From: Halictus rubicundus
Lineage: Eukaryota > Arthropoda > Insecta > Hymenoptera > Halictidae
Direction: 5' to 3'
DNA length: 64,000 nt
NCBI RefSeq assembly: GCF_050948215.1
Contig: NW_027488593.1
Coordinates: 248,001-312,000, forward strand
How positions within the stretch are numbered: position 1 is the first letter of the stretch; each line of letters begins with the position of its first letter. A model generated the notes under the pieces. It was not told the origin of the DNA, ran no database searches, and was given only the letters and a program-made list of their open reading frames with translations. Below, piece after piece: positions 42,729-54,281 of this stretch. The translations under genes were made by a program, and so were the position numbers.

Positions 42729-43792
42729 TTCTAAAGGAATATCTTCTAAAAATATGGGCAATGTTTCTTCTAAAAACGTAAGGTATCTAGTTGTGTTTAA
42801 TGTGCCGGGAATAAAAAAGGGTCTAATTATTTTATTATTAAAAATTCCACACCAAACGTTGATAGTCCATGGTCGTTGTTTATCCACTTGTCGTAACCAT
42901 CGTGGATTCGCATTACTCCAGTAATGCATATTTCTTAAATTAACTTCACCATGATTTGTGAAGGAAGCCTCATCAGTAAATAATACGTTACTAAAAAATC
43001 GGCTATCATTTCTAATTTGCCTCAAACCCCACTCACAAAAATTTACGCGATTTTCGAAATCTCTTCCATGAAGTTCTTGGTGGAGCGATATGTGATATGG
43101 ATGGAATTTGTGTAATCGAAATATTCGCATGATACTTGCTCGGCTAACGTCACTTTCTCTACTGAGTTGTCTAGTGCTGATGCAAGGATTTACATTTACT
43201 GCACCAAGAACATTGACTGCATTTGCTTCATTTGTTACACTTCTCACTTTCACAGGTCTTTTATTTTCTACACTGCCTAATTCACGGAACCTTTTAACTA
43301 AATTTGAATAGGTAGAACGAGATGGACATCTGCGATCAGGAAATCGGTCTTTGTAAAGACGAACAGCTTCTCAAAGACATTGACGACTTTCGTAATAAAT
43401 GGAAATAAGATCGGTCTTGTGTTCGTTTGAGTAACGCATCGCTAAACGGTTATCGATGAACTGATACACTCGCAATAATTCGATGACCATAACTGACTCG
43501 GCATACATACCAGTAGTTTGTTGATAATCTAGTTTGTGTACGCTTAGAGATCACCTTCCGTTAACGGAATACGTGTTATGAGACCTAATGACTGAAGGAA
43601 TTAAATTTCCGTTGATCAAACAGAGTAGTCAAACTATATCTATTAATGAGTCCAAGGTCATTTGAAGGTCATAGTGTACCACATCATTGAACTCGTCTTG
43701 ACATCAGCTACAACACTGTGAAGTTAAAAATATGTGGTGCTATTTGAAAATCATCGATGACCTTCAAAAGACCTTGAAAACGACTACAATAG

Positions 43793-43989
43793 TGTAAGAG
43801 CGCGCGAGCGCACGATTTGCCACAAGGGGTAGCAGGGCAGCGACGACGTCGATGGAATTCGACGATCGCGACGCAATCTGACGATCAGCGGCCACGGTCC
43901 GCGGCGCAGTTCGCCTAGACAATTAACGGCGTTGCCATGTACGGGCGTGAATAAATAAAGTTTCGTTGAAATAAAGTTTCGCGATTACA
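43793..43989 (+). mobile_element. Short LTR-like insertion J (197 bp) in the M1 right terminal repeat
   Basis: Starts TGTAAGAGCGCGC and ends GCGATTACA, with ATAG duplications at 43789-43792 and 43990-43993. Two AATAAA signals near the end (ATAAAGTTTCG repeated twice). Removing it restores complementarity to the M1 left end. A solo LTR of a small element. Confidence 0.8.
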
Positions 43990-44118
43990 ATAGGAACATT
44001 TTTTTATATCACCATATTTGCCCCCTTTAACAGTGCAGCTTTTCTCTCTAACATTTTCTTCTATCTCTAATCCTAACGGAGCTATTTAGGTGGCCTGTTT
44101 GTCGTGAACCACCCGGTA

Positions 44119-44300
44119 TACAGGGTGGTCCACGCAATTGTTGAAAGTTATAACTCCGTTATTATTGCATTTACGAAAAAATGATAAAGGAGAAAGATAA
44201 ATGGTTCGAAAAGCACTACATCTGTAGGCCTGTAAATTTTTTTCTTTAAATATAAATGCATATTTTTTTGCACAGATCGATTCTTCCGTTCATTCTACGT
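44119..44300 (+). mobile_element. M2: terminus of another mariner-type element
   Basis: TACAGGGTGGTCCACGCAAT begins at the TA shared with M1 and has the look of a Tc1/mariner terminus. Homologous sequence ends before 44300. No transposase or partner end recognised. Confidence 0.45.
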
Positions 44301-45347
44301 AAAAAAAATCAGTTGCCTTCGAGCTTTCGAGGCGATAGGACGTGTTCGTGCGACAGTGAGTGTATGTTTACGCGAAGTAATATTTACACCCGACGTTCCG
44401 GCAATAGCTCTGTTTACTAGTGCAGTTAACGAAGAGGGAACTTGCCGTTTTGGCAAGTTCGATCCGCTTATGATTCCAAACGGAATCCCAAAGCTAAACC
44501 TTGTAACGGTGCATGCCTCGTTGCGGGAAGCGCTGCGAGGCGTGCGAGCCCTCCCCGGATTGGCTCAGCGGCCAGGGTTCTTTGGGGAAAGGGAACGAGG
44601 TGATTAAATGAGAAACGCTCGGTTAATAATGAAAGAAATGATAATGTTTTATTTTAATTAGTCTCGGTGGCCGGATTCCCCGTTGGTCCGGCGACGGAGT
44701 CTCGGTGGGGGCCTGTCTCTCGGCCGGCCTGGTTACAAAGAAACAAAGAAAAAATGAACCGTGACACAGTGGTCCAAATCGAGAAATTCAGTGACTTTTT
44801 GTTATAACTTTTGTACCATAAGAGTTATCGGGATGAAATTTGCACTAAAATTCATTAAAAAAATAGTCAATTTGAACTTAAAAAAAATTAATATTTTTTA
44901 AATTTGTTAAACAATAATTTCTTATTAATTTTCATTGATATTTTTCACTAAAAAAAAAAATTGTTTAAATACAATCTTCCAAACCATTTTTTCTTTCTAA
45001 TTGTGTATTTTATATTTGTTTCACACATGCAATGTTTAATGAATTGGGAAAAATGTAAATTTGAGGAGTCGGGTAAGGTAAAAACGTCACATAACTGTGT
45101 CAAAAGATATTTTTTATAATAATTGATAATATTTGTAATATTGTATATAATATAAAATAATTTAGTAACATTTTTGTAAATCTTTTGTGATAAAAATGTG
45201 ATAACAATGATGGTTTTATAATATAATAATAATAACATGAAATATGAAAAAATAATATTTGTTTATACTTTGTCAGTCTTCATTCTCAAATGGTTTTGTC
45301 TAGCATTATTTTTTATAGTCCATCCATTTCAAAGCCTGCCTTTTCTA

Positions 45348-48300
45348 TTATTTAATTATTAATAATTCAGCTTCTGGTTCTAAATTTTGTATTCTTTTCT
45401 TACATGATTTCACTCGCATTGCTGACATGTGCGGGTCCGATGTCAATAAAAGTCTATAAAATACATCTTCATTTGTTAATATTCTGTCTGATTTTCTTGT
45501 ATGTTTGTATCTAAATTGTTTAAAGTCTTTGTGACGTGTTTCTTGAGCCTCCTCCGATAATTGTCCGATTGGTAATAATGCGTGTTTTATTACATCTGCA
45601 CCATGCATTAATAACTTATGGACTGAAGCAGGCATGGGATACCAATCATATAGCGCTACAAATTGTTCCGCAGTACTTCGTGTATATATTCGAAATTTTT
45701 CCACGTCTACTCGATGAATGGAAGAGATCACCTGTAATGTAGTATAATATACAATTTTCTAATTAATGTTATGTTAGATGCAGCAAAAAAATTACCTGTA
45801 GTATGACATGAAACTTTTTAATCAACGTTACATCTAGTCCTGTAATGTCTGAGGCCATTTGTGCATTTCTAAAAAAACGTCGTGCTGTGTTTCCGTCATT
45901 ACTTGATCCCCATCCTTGTTTTACATAATCAATGTAAAGCCCCATTTTTTGTCGGAATTCTTTCTGTATTTCCTCTTTTCTTTTTGTTCGAATTTCTTTT
46001 AGTTCCGTAGTGTTGGCAATCCATTTTTTAAATGGTAAATTATATGCTATGTGGATTAGACATTCTAAGCATCTGATCCAGGCGTGTAGCGATGATATAC
46101 CAAATGAATACCTTGATTCATCACAGACTTTAGAATTTATTAATGATAAATTGTTCATTTCCTTTGGTGATGCTTTGCAGATGTAACACCTCATAGCCGA
46201 AGTGGTGTTCGTAATCGTGTTGCAAATTTTATTATCAACCATAGTTAACTGCATTTTATATGTTACCCGGATATTTCCTATGTTCGTAACTTTTAAATTT
46301 TTTATTTCGTGTTCAATTCGTTTGATTTTCTCATCAATTACGTGTTTAGTTTCTTTAACCAGTTGAAATTGAATTGGCCGACAAAACCAGGGTGATGATG
46401 GTGTCGAGTTTTCCCATACTATTGTTAAATCTATTTCATTTTCCAGTCTGAGTGGTACTACGCTTGATATAAAAACTGTATCATCATTTATATCTGCATC
46501 TGTATGAGCTATTTGTTTATATCGTGATTGCCCAGATGCCCCATCGCATCCCCATTTGCATATTAATACAAGATTAGCAGTGTCAGCACTGTCGTTTAAT
46601 GTCTGCACTCCTTTTATTATTCTGGAAACTGTATGGTCTAGTAATGCCTGCAAATCAACTATAGCATACATTTCCGTGATTTCTATTTTGTTTTTATGCG
46701 GATAACAATTACTTTTTTCCACTAACAATGTATTATAAGAAGGCCATACATTATTTCCACATTTGATTGCTTCGTTTCTAATCGTGCTATACTGAAATTT
46801 TGATAATTGCGCCATAACAAGTATAGATAATGCTTTTTGTGGGGTATACAGTTTTTTTTTGCATGGGTTCTTTTCCAAAAATGCCTTTAACATTCCTAAT
46901 ACAATAATCATTGCATTCTAACGTTTGAAGCAGATTTGCCATGTGCTGCATATTGTTTGCTCGAAAACTCATCTTGCACGCGTATAGCAATTCCGTTAAC
47001 GAAAAATTGTTGCACAAGGAACGACCTCTTCGAATTTTTTCCCTTGTGCTGCATTGGTCAAATGATTTTTTTCCTTTATAAATTGGTATAAAGGATTCTA
47101 CTTTTGCTGCAGTGCTTGTGGACGGTACATCCTCTAGCATTGACTGGGGATATATAAAATCTCTTTCTAACCATTCCTCACAATTCTTCCGAAATCTACT
47201 TTCTTTATATTGACATCTAATCCATTTTTGTTTTAATTTAAAACAAAATTTTTTGACGAAAACTTGCAACGAGACGTATGTGTCTCGTTGCGAGTCGTTT
47301 TGTACCTTAGCCCGCACCAATCACCGGTGCGGGCTAGCCGCGCGCCAATCCGCGGAATCTAGCCCGAGCGCGGACCAATCGGCGTGTGCCGAAGATTCGC
47401 GAACGAGCACACGAAGTCCGCGTTCGGGCTATAAAGATCGCGACGGAACCAGCCGAAGACGGAGTTGGTCTGGAGCAGCTCTCGGGTGAACACCCGAGCC
47501 CAGATCCTCTCGCAGCCGCGCCAAATCGTGCTAGCCGCGGTATACTATCGGGCGAACCCGACGAGGCACTGGAATCGGCAGAACGTAAGTGGGTTTACGT
47601 CCCCTACGTGAAACCGAGACCGCGACCGGATCCTGGGAGGCAGTCGATCGCCGGCTTGCTCTTGTCAGAGCACCGAAGATACGACACTCCGGACCGTCAT
47701 CCCCACCGCCGGACCTGTTCCCGCGTCCCGCTCTCCCCTCTGGGACCCTGCGTCGCGCTCCGCACGTTTAGTCGTCGACCGGCCGCAGCAGCGTGTGGAA
47801 CTCGCCTCTCGGTATACTACCGGAGACGAGCGACCACGCCGGTTTCGGGTCGTAGGCATTAGGTTTACGTCTGTGCCTACGTGCTCGAGCCGCGGTCGGG
47901 CGGGGACGACGGGTGGGGCGTTCCGCGGATCCCATATCCCTTCCTCTCCGCGCCCCGCGTGCCCAGCCCACGGAGGAAACCGGGGCCAATTCACTATAGA
48001 TCTCGCTGGGCCGCGGTGATAATAACACCTCGAGAGTCGGGAGAGTTCGGGATCGCGCCGAGAGCGCCCGACCCAGGCGCCGCTACAGCGAGCACGGCTC
48101 GCCCGCGTCAAGCGCATATTATTTTTCGCGTACCGCACCGAACCTCCGCGAAGTCTACCGGAACCGAAAACCGTACCGGCGCCCCGCGGTTAATCTAGGC
48201 TAGTTCACGCGTCATTAGGATAATTAATTTAATTAGATTAAGCTACCCGCGTCGGGCATCCACTCTCACGGATAGTTCATTTGTTTGTTTGTTTGTTTGA

Positions 48301-48763
48301 TTATTGCTAGGCCGGTGGAGAGGCAAACGGCCATCGCCAGCCCGTCGCCGGACCGTCCGGGAATCTGGGCGAGTAACGAGCGGACCGCTCCCCGGTTCTT
48401 TTCTGTTTCTTTTCGCACTTCTATCCACAATCATCTATTATTTCTTTTATATACACCAGTTAATACCATTAAGATAATAAATTAGTTTTGTTCACCATTA
48501 ACGCAGATTGAGTTATTAAACCACCTCATCCTCCCTCCCCGACGAACCCTGGTCGCTGAGCGAATCCAGAGGAGGGAACGCGCGCCTCGCTCGCGCCTCA
48601 ACGCAAGCAAGACGCTACCGTCACAAACTTTTAAAACTTCCAAGTTTTTAGAAGAAGTGTGGATCACTTCGGATATTTTTGCGTGTAAAAATAAATAATC
48701 ACCCATATCTCTCTTTGAATCTTTTAATGCCATGTATAAATCTTTATTTTTGCGAAAAGGCAT
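45348..48763 (-). pseudogene. Transib transposase (RAG1-core relative), one intron, one frameshift
   Basis: Start at 48763 (MPFRKNKD). LTR1 splits codon 46; its removal with one AACT restores the frame. A nine-base A-run (46852-46860 as T) carries a 1-nt frameshift. The catalytic core shows the first Asp in CKWGCDGASGQS (about 46550), WFCRPIQFQLVKET, the second Asp in MVDNKICN (about 46235), a CYIC zinc pair, DGNTARRFF, and the Glu region LPIGQLSEEAQE then DFKQFR (about 45560). Each has a collinear counterpart in RAG1 (CDGMS, CKPL, YDEK, YICTLC, GNFARKL, SEGNESGNKLFRRFR). A 64-bp intron (45732-45795, GTAATT...TTACAG) is in phase. Spliced length 1987 nt, about 662 aa. Confidence 0.85.
47265..48625 (+). 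mobile_element. Solo LTR1 (1361 bp) in the Transib transposase
   Basis: Starts TGCAACGAGACG and ends CTACCGTCACA, with AACT duplications at 47261-47264 and 48626-48629. U3 has three CCAATC boxes (47316, 47345, 47376), a TATA box CTATAAAGATC (47428), and a start region GGAGTTGGTCTGG. An AATAAATT-type signal lies near 48476. Same family as LTR2, opposite orientation. Confidence 0.9.
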
Positions 48764-51032
48764 TTTAACAAAATACGTAATATCTAAACAACAAAGAAGA
48801 AAATGTCAAATTTGGAAAACAACATACGTAAGAAATTTTTTAGTCATTTGTACTTACCAAAGAGAATATTAAAATTATGTATTATATGGATGTAAAATTA
48901 AATAGTCCAAAAGAGTACAAAAAACACTAAATAATATAACTAAAATTTAAATTACACACAACAAAAACACTAATAAAACTTAAGTTTAGTTTATAAAGTA
49001 AATTAAAACACTACGAATTATTAACACAAAACATAAAGTGATTAAAACGAAATAAAAATCAACAGCGGAAAAATGCTCTGAGAAGTTTCACTGTGGCAGT
49101 TCGAATGGTTCTGTCTAAACTAAATGCAGACAGAAAGTCGAAGACTCATTTGAAGCCTTATCTGCACCATAGCATAAACATTTCAAGTAACTCTAATCCA
49201 AACAGTTCGTTGAAAAGAACTCCGTATCGCTTTGGAAGTTTGGTCGGAGAATACAAGTGTAGTCCGTAAAACGTAAGGGGACGCGACGCGACGTAACATT
49301 GTCAGTTTTAAACTGCTATAATTTGCAAAGGCGGAAGAGTGCGGAAATAATTTTTATACCATCATATAGAGGAAGGTGTACTGAAAATAGTCCAATTTGT
49401 TAGAAACTGGGACTTCCTGGGACTTTAAAGATATCTCTTACCGAATATAAAAAATTTTTTTAATTTTCTCCATTTAGTCCAGCATTAACTTTTAATACAT
49501 TGTGCAGACTAATTAATAATGTAAGACACGATTTCTTATCGCAAAAATCTGCTCTTTAATTTAAAAAAAAAAAGCGCGAGAAAATATTAAATAGGAACGT
49601 CAGGGCATCGCATCAAAGTGAAGCAATTTTCCTCGTGAAAAATACTCTTCTTAAAATGTCCAACTTTCAATATTTATTACAACTAAAATATTTAATAAAT
49701 TGTACTAATTTCTCCATTTCCGAGGTCTATGGACATTTGGGAAGCAATGTTCATTGATCAGGTATCGATACATGAAAGTTCATTTTCGGGCCAAAAGTCA
49801 CTGAATTTCTCGATTTGGACTACTGTGCGTGAGTGTGGACACCCGGTAACGGCGCGGACCTAAATTACGGTCGAATAACGCGAGCTTAATCCTAACCGAT
49901 GGAATACCTAAATCTAACGCCCTTATCTACTATTAACGCGGCTTAATCCTACTTTAGACGCGGAGCGTCGGTATCTCCGGTACTGGTACTCGTCCCGGTG
50001 GTCTGGAGTATCGCGGTGGGCGCCGTCCGCCGGTGGACGACGGCAGAAAACTGGAATCAGGTTCGGTACGGTGCGCGGTACGGTGGTGCGAGGAGCGCGG
50101 GGCGAGCCGGGCTCGCTTGGTGTCGGCACGGCGATCGGGCGCTCTCGGCGCGGTCCCGAACCCCCACGATTCTCGTCGCGCGGTCGCCTCGGCGAGATGG
50201 TTGTAACGGCCGCGGCCCAGCAAGAGATCGTGAATTGGCGACGTTTCCTGCGTCGGCTGGGCTCGCGGGGCGCGGAGAGGAGGTGCGGGATTCGCGGAAC
50301 GCTCCGTTTGTCGTCCCCGCGTGGCCGCGGCTCGAGTACGTATACGCAGACGTAAACCTAGTGTCTACGACTCGAAACCGGCGAGGTCGCACGTCCCCGG
50401 TAGTATACCGTAAGGCGAGCTCCACACGCTGCTGCGGTCGGTTGGAGACTAAACGCCTGGAGCGCGGCGCGGAATCTCGGACAGGAGCGCGGGATGCGGG
50501 AACGGGTCCGAGGAGTGGGGATGACGGTCCGGAGTGTCGAAACTGCTCTGAAAAGAGCAGGCCGTCGATCGACTGCCTCCCAGAACCTATTCGCGGTCTC
50601 GGTTTCGGCGTATGGGACGTAAACCCACGTACGCCTCGGCCGATCCCAGCGCTTCGGCGTGTTCGCCCGATAGTAGACCGAGGCTAGCACGATTCCGCGC
50701 GGCTGCGAGAGGATCTGGGCTCGGGTGTTCGCCCGAGAGCTGCTCCAGACCAACTCCGCTCTCGGTTGGTTTCGTCGCGATCTTTATCGCCCGAGCGCGG
50801 ACCTCGTGTGCTCGTTCGCGAATCTTTGGTACACGTCGATTGGTCCGCGCCCGGGCCGGATTCGCGGATTGGCGCGCGGCTGGTCCTAGCCGGTGATTGG
50901 TGCGGGCCTGGTCGCAAACTCGCTCGCAACGAGACGTACGTGTCTCGTTGCAACCTTAAAAAAAAAAACGATGAAAACTATACCATTAAAAATCTACAAC
51001 TTAACCTCAATTCGCAAATAACTCCAGCGGCA

Positions 51033-52229
51033 ATGGATATTGACCCCTCGAAAGCTAACGAATCAGGGAAGAAGCGTTAAAAAATCTCGCCAATCAATAC
51101 CCCAACGGTCTCCAAAGAACAACAAGTTAAATGGTTAAGCAATGTGCCCGTAAATAACCCATTCAACCTTCTACAAAATCTAAATGACGATACTACTGAA
51201 GACAATATAACGACAAACATCAATCCCCAACCTAAACCTCCTCCAATATACATTGAAGCTCAAGTCATAAGACCACTTGTGGAACTGTTGAAAGATATTG
51301 CTAACGACAACTTCACCATTAAACAACTAAAAAACTGTGAAGTCAAAATCCAAGTTAATACATCCGAGGACTACAGAAAGCTCACCTCAGCCTTGAAGGA
51401 AAAGAATGCTAATTTCTACACCTACCAGCTGAAAAAAGAAAGAAGTTACAAGGTAGTACTAAGAGGGATGCATCATAGTATGGATACAGGTATAATAATC
51501 GATGAATTGAAAAAACTCAACCACCAGGTAAGACAAATAAACAATATCGCTAAAAGCGTTACAAAGGAGCCGTTGCCACTATTCTTCATAGAACTTGAGC
51601 CCAATGCAAACAACAAAGAGATATACAAAGTCGACAGGCTATATAACATGATAGTATCATTTGAACCTCCCAAAACAAAATGGGACATTTCTCAATGTTT
51701 ACGCTGTCAGTCATATGGCCATACCAAGAATTACTGTAACCGAATTCCAGCATGCGTGAAATGCGCAGGTAAACATTGGTCCTCGTACTTGGATAAATGT
51801 ACAAACTGCCAGGGAAACCATCCGGCAAGTTACAAAGGTTGTCTTGTGAGAAAACAGTTGCAGCAAAAACTTTTCCCCAAACTTAGACATAAAATGGTCA
51901 GTCCACATTCAAATCTGCATAACGTAACGTATGCCAAGCAAAACAATAATGCTCCTGAGGGTGTACACAACGGTATAGGAAATATTAATAAAACATTTGC
52001 TGAAGTAGCTCGATCTCAAGCTAGGAAAGATCCGTCCGCATTGCCCGAAAATATAAACTCCACTTCAACGTTAACAGAACTAAAAGATCTACTAACAACA
52101 TCAACTAGAAATTCTACATTAATAACCAGCATGATTCTGCAACAAACTCAACTTTTAACTCAACAATCACAGCAAATAAATAAAATGTTAGAACTTCTAT
52201 CACTCCTGCTAAACAATAACAATAACTAA
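51033..52229 (+). pseudogene. LINE C ORF1: gag-like protein with CCHC knuckles
   Basis: The frame starts at 51033 (MDIDPSK), has a TAA at 51078-51080, and is open from 51144 (361 aa). An RRM-like middle contains VVLRGMHHSMDT. The zinc knuckles are CLRCQSYGHTKNYC, CVKCAGKHWSSYLDKC and CTNCQGNHPASYKGC (about 51695-51840). The C-terminus is Gln/Asn-rich and probably coiled. One base separates its stop from ORF2. If translation starts at 51144 it is intact. Confidence 0.85.
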
Positions 52230-52230
52230 A

Positions 52231-54281
52231 ATGGACAACTTAAATATTGTTATTTGGAACGCTAATGGGCTACAACAAAGATTACATGAGTTAAAAATCT
52301 TTTTACATACTAACAAAATCGACGTGATACTTATCTCAGAAACACACCTTACCGCTAAGAACCACATTACAATCCCTTCTTACAATATTTACGATACCAA
52401 GCACCCATCTGGCAAAGCACATGGAGGAGCAGCGATAATAATAAGAAATGACATTAAACATTGTTGGAATGTGAGCTTTTCATACTCTGTGCCGTGACAA
52501 TATCCAATGAGAAGGCGCCCACCGATTTGATTAATCGGTGTGCTCTCTTCGTTGCTTTTTTGTTTTTACGAGGCCACCGATGTTCGTTTTGCGATGCCAC
52601 CGATGCTCAGTTGAAACTCTGACCAGGCAACCGACACGACGTGTTGCTACTCTATTTAACACCTTTTTTTGTAAAGCGGAAAATAAACCACATTATTAAA
52701 ATATAAACGCGTTATTTTCAATAAACATTTTTTCCATAGCTCTACCGCTGATACGCATACACAAGCTACTGCCGTAACAATTAACACGTCACATGGCAAC
52801 ATAACATTGGCGGCTGTATATTCTCCTCCGAAACATAAAATATCTGCTCAACAATACGAGCACTTTTTCAAATCATTAGGGAATAAATTTATTGCTGGCG
52901 GTGACTACAACGCAAAACACAACTTTTGGGGCTCCAAAACAGTTACACCACGAGGCAGAATCTTGGAACAAGTAATACGCAAATTATCACTAAATGCGAT
53001 TTCAACCGGTGAACCTACGTACTGGCCTGCTGCCCAGGAAAAAACCCCAGATTTACTCGATTTTGCCATTTTAAAAGGATTGTCACAAAATAACTTCAAA
53101 ATTCAACCCAGCCTAGATCTTACTTCCGACCACTCCCCTGTTCTATTTAATCTTTTATTTAAACCATCGCAATCAAGCACTTCATCACACCTTTCTAACA
53201 GTACCACTAATTGGGACCAATTTAGAGAGTACCTAGAAGAACATATTAACTGCAACATACCCTTAAAATCACCTGAACAAATAGAGATTGCGGTAACAAA
53301 CTTCACCGATACAATACAGCAAGCATGTTGGTTAGCTACTAAACCTGAAGTGAATAATAGGAAATTCCTCTCGTACCCTGAGCACATACTGCAAAGAATT
53401 AGAGAAAAACGCAATATTAAAAGTATCTGGCAAAGGCAAAAAACTCCAAACAACAAAAAGAGACTTAATGTTATCAACAAAGAAGTTAAACATCTATTCA
53501 AACTCATTGCAATGAAGAATTTCATACATATATTACCAATCTATCACCCAACGAAGACACAAATTATTCACACTGGAAAGCCACCAAGAGATTTAAAAGG
53601 CCAATAATTCCTGCTCCTGCTATCAAAAAAGACGATTCAACATGGGCTAAATCTCCAACTGAAAAGGCTACCGTTTTCGCTAAATATCTACAAAATATAT
53701 TTAAACCAAATATTACTGACCCCACTTATGCTCTCATGGACCACAGTCTCTGTGTAGCAAATGAAACGGACCCCATCAAAATTATACCCCCAACGTCTGT
53801 TAAAGAGGTAGCTAAGCTTATCTCTGTAACAAGCAATAACAAGTCACCTGGATTTGATCTAATAGGGGGCAAAATTCTTAAAGAGCTACCTCCAAAGGCA
53901 ATTAGACTCCTCACTATTATCTTCAATGCCGTCCTAAGAATCAAATTCTTTCCTATATCCTGGAAAATAGCCCAAGTTATTATGCTTCTTAAACCAAACA
54001 AAGACCTTCGCCTGCCGTCATCATACAGGCCGATCTCACTCCTCCCCTCAATGTCTAAGCTACTAGAAAAAATAATCCTAATTAGGATGAAAGAAATAAT
54101 TAGCGAAAAAAATCTTATACCTTCCCACCAATTTGGCTTCAGAAACAAATATGCTACTACAGAGCAAATACACAGAATGACCAATTCAATTACAGCAGCA
54201 CTAGAGAGAAAGGAATACTGTACTGCTCTCTTCCTTGATGTCGAAAAAGCCTTTGATAAAGTCTGGCACAAAGGAATATAA
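52231..54281 (+). pseudogene. LINE C ORF2: AP-endonuclease and partial RT
   Basis: Starts MDNLNIVIWNANGLQQR with ISETHLT (APE motifs). A non-LINE insertion interrupts at about 52478-52765. The frame resumes at AAVYSPPKHKI, FIAGGDYNAKHNFWGS and LTSDHSPVLF (the endonuclease SDH motif, about 53130). A frameshift near 53600 precedes the RT part with NKSPGFDLI, SYRPISLLPSMSKLLE, HQFGFRNK and DVEKAFDKVWH. The sequence ends before the YADD motif, so RT activity is impossible. Confidence 0.85.
52478..52765. mobile_element. LTR-like or small insertion in LINE C endonuclease
   Basis: About 290 bp interrupts the endonuclease frame. It has a CCAAT box (TATCCAATGAG), a hairpin CACCGATT/AATCGGTG, four CCACCGAT-like motifs, a TATA-like CTATTTAA and two AATAAA signals, which is the layout of a short LTR. 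Exact ends and a TSD could not be fixed; a CATAC repeat near both edges is a candidate that does not restore the frame. Confidence 0.45.

Larger units (their letters stand above)
40762..43439 (-). pseudogene. M1 transposase (DDE), broken
   Basis: Start at 43439 (MRYSNEHK), with a TGA near codon 23. The HTH region includes CISTRQLSRESDVSRASIMRI, then KFHPYHISLHQEL and VLFTDEASFT with the first catalytic Asp. LTR B splits the gene after LEDIPLE; its removal plus one TTCT restores the frame into IGQVMWYQHDGCPAH with the second Asp. The third motif reads WPARSPDLTPLVFF where the family has LDFFLWG, so the third catalytic Asp is Val. A frameshift in an A-run near 40950 precedes the C-terminus (DDVYRDQPTTPENMQERI). 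Related to M3. Confidence 0.85.
40421..44116 (-). mobile_element. M1: Tc1/mariner-superfamily transposon with two nested LTRs
   Basis: Ends CCGGGTGGTTCACGAC and GTCGTGAACCACCCGG flanked by TA on both sides. The inverted repeats are very long (about 270 bp left, 40421-40690; about 270 bp right after removing LTR J). LTR B (41115-42728) and LTR J (43793-43989) are later insertions. Net length about 1.88 kb. The transposase is on the minus strand. Confidence 0.88.
44765..49827 (-). mobile_element. Transib DNA transposon, near complete (5063 bp with nested LTR1)
   Basis: Terminal inverted repeats: CACAGTGGTCCAAATCGAGA on the left and CACAGTAGTCCAAATCGAGA on the right (reverse complement), continuing through AATTCAGTGACTTTT. 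An exact 5-bp TSD CGTGA (44760-44764, 49828-49832) matches the 5-bp GC-leaning duplications known for Transib and RAG. It encodes a RAG1-like transposase. Net length without LTR1 is about 3.7 kb, of which 44806-45347 and 48764-49790 are AT-rich non-coding. It was inserted into LTR2 and later hit by LTR1. Confidence 0.9.
44502..50952 (-). mobile_element. Solo LTR2, split by Transib
   Basis: Plus-strand ends TGTAACGGTGCATG and GTCTCGTTGCA, with ACCT duplications at 44498-44501 and 50953-50956. The LTR sequence is 44502-44764 plus 49833-50952, 1383 bp in total, and is homologous to LTR1. Read on the minus strand, it starts with the inverted repeat GCAACGAGAC/GTCTCGTTGC, then CCAATC boxes, a TATA-like ATAAAGATCGCG, and an AATAAA-type end. 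It sits in the leader of LINE C. Confidence 0.88.

Noticed and set aside
44765..44810. RSS nonamer at 12 or 23 bp from the CACAGTG heptamer
   Set aside because: At the 23-bp spacing the sequence is CTTTTTGTT, not ACAAAAACC-like, and at 12 bp nothing fits. Only the heptamer resembles an RSS.
45348..48763. Interpretation as a true RAG1 or ProtoRAG gene
   Set aside because: No RAG2-like partner gene lies in the element, the length (about 662 aa) and the TIR/TSD fit Transib, and Transib is common in insects.
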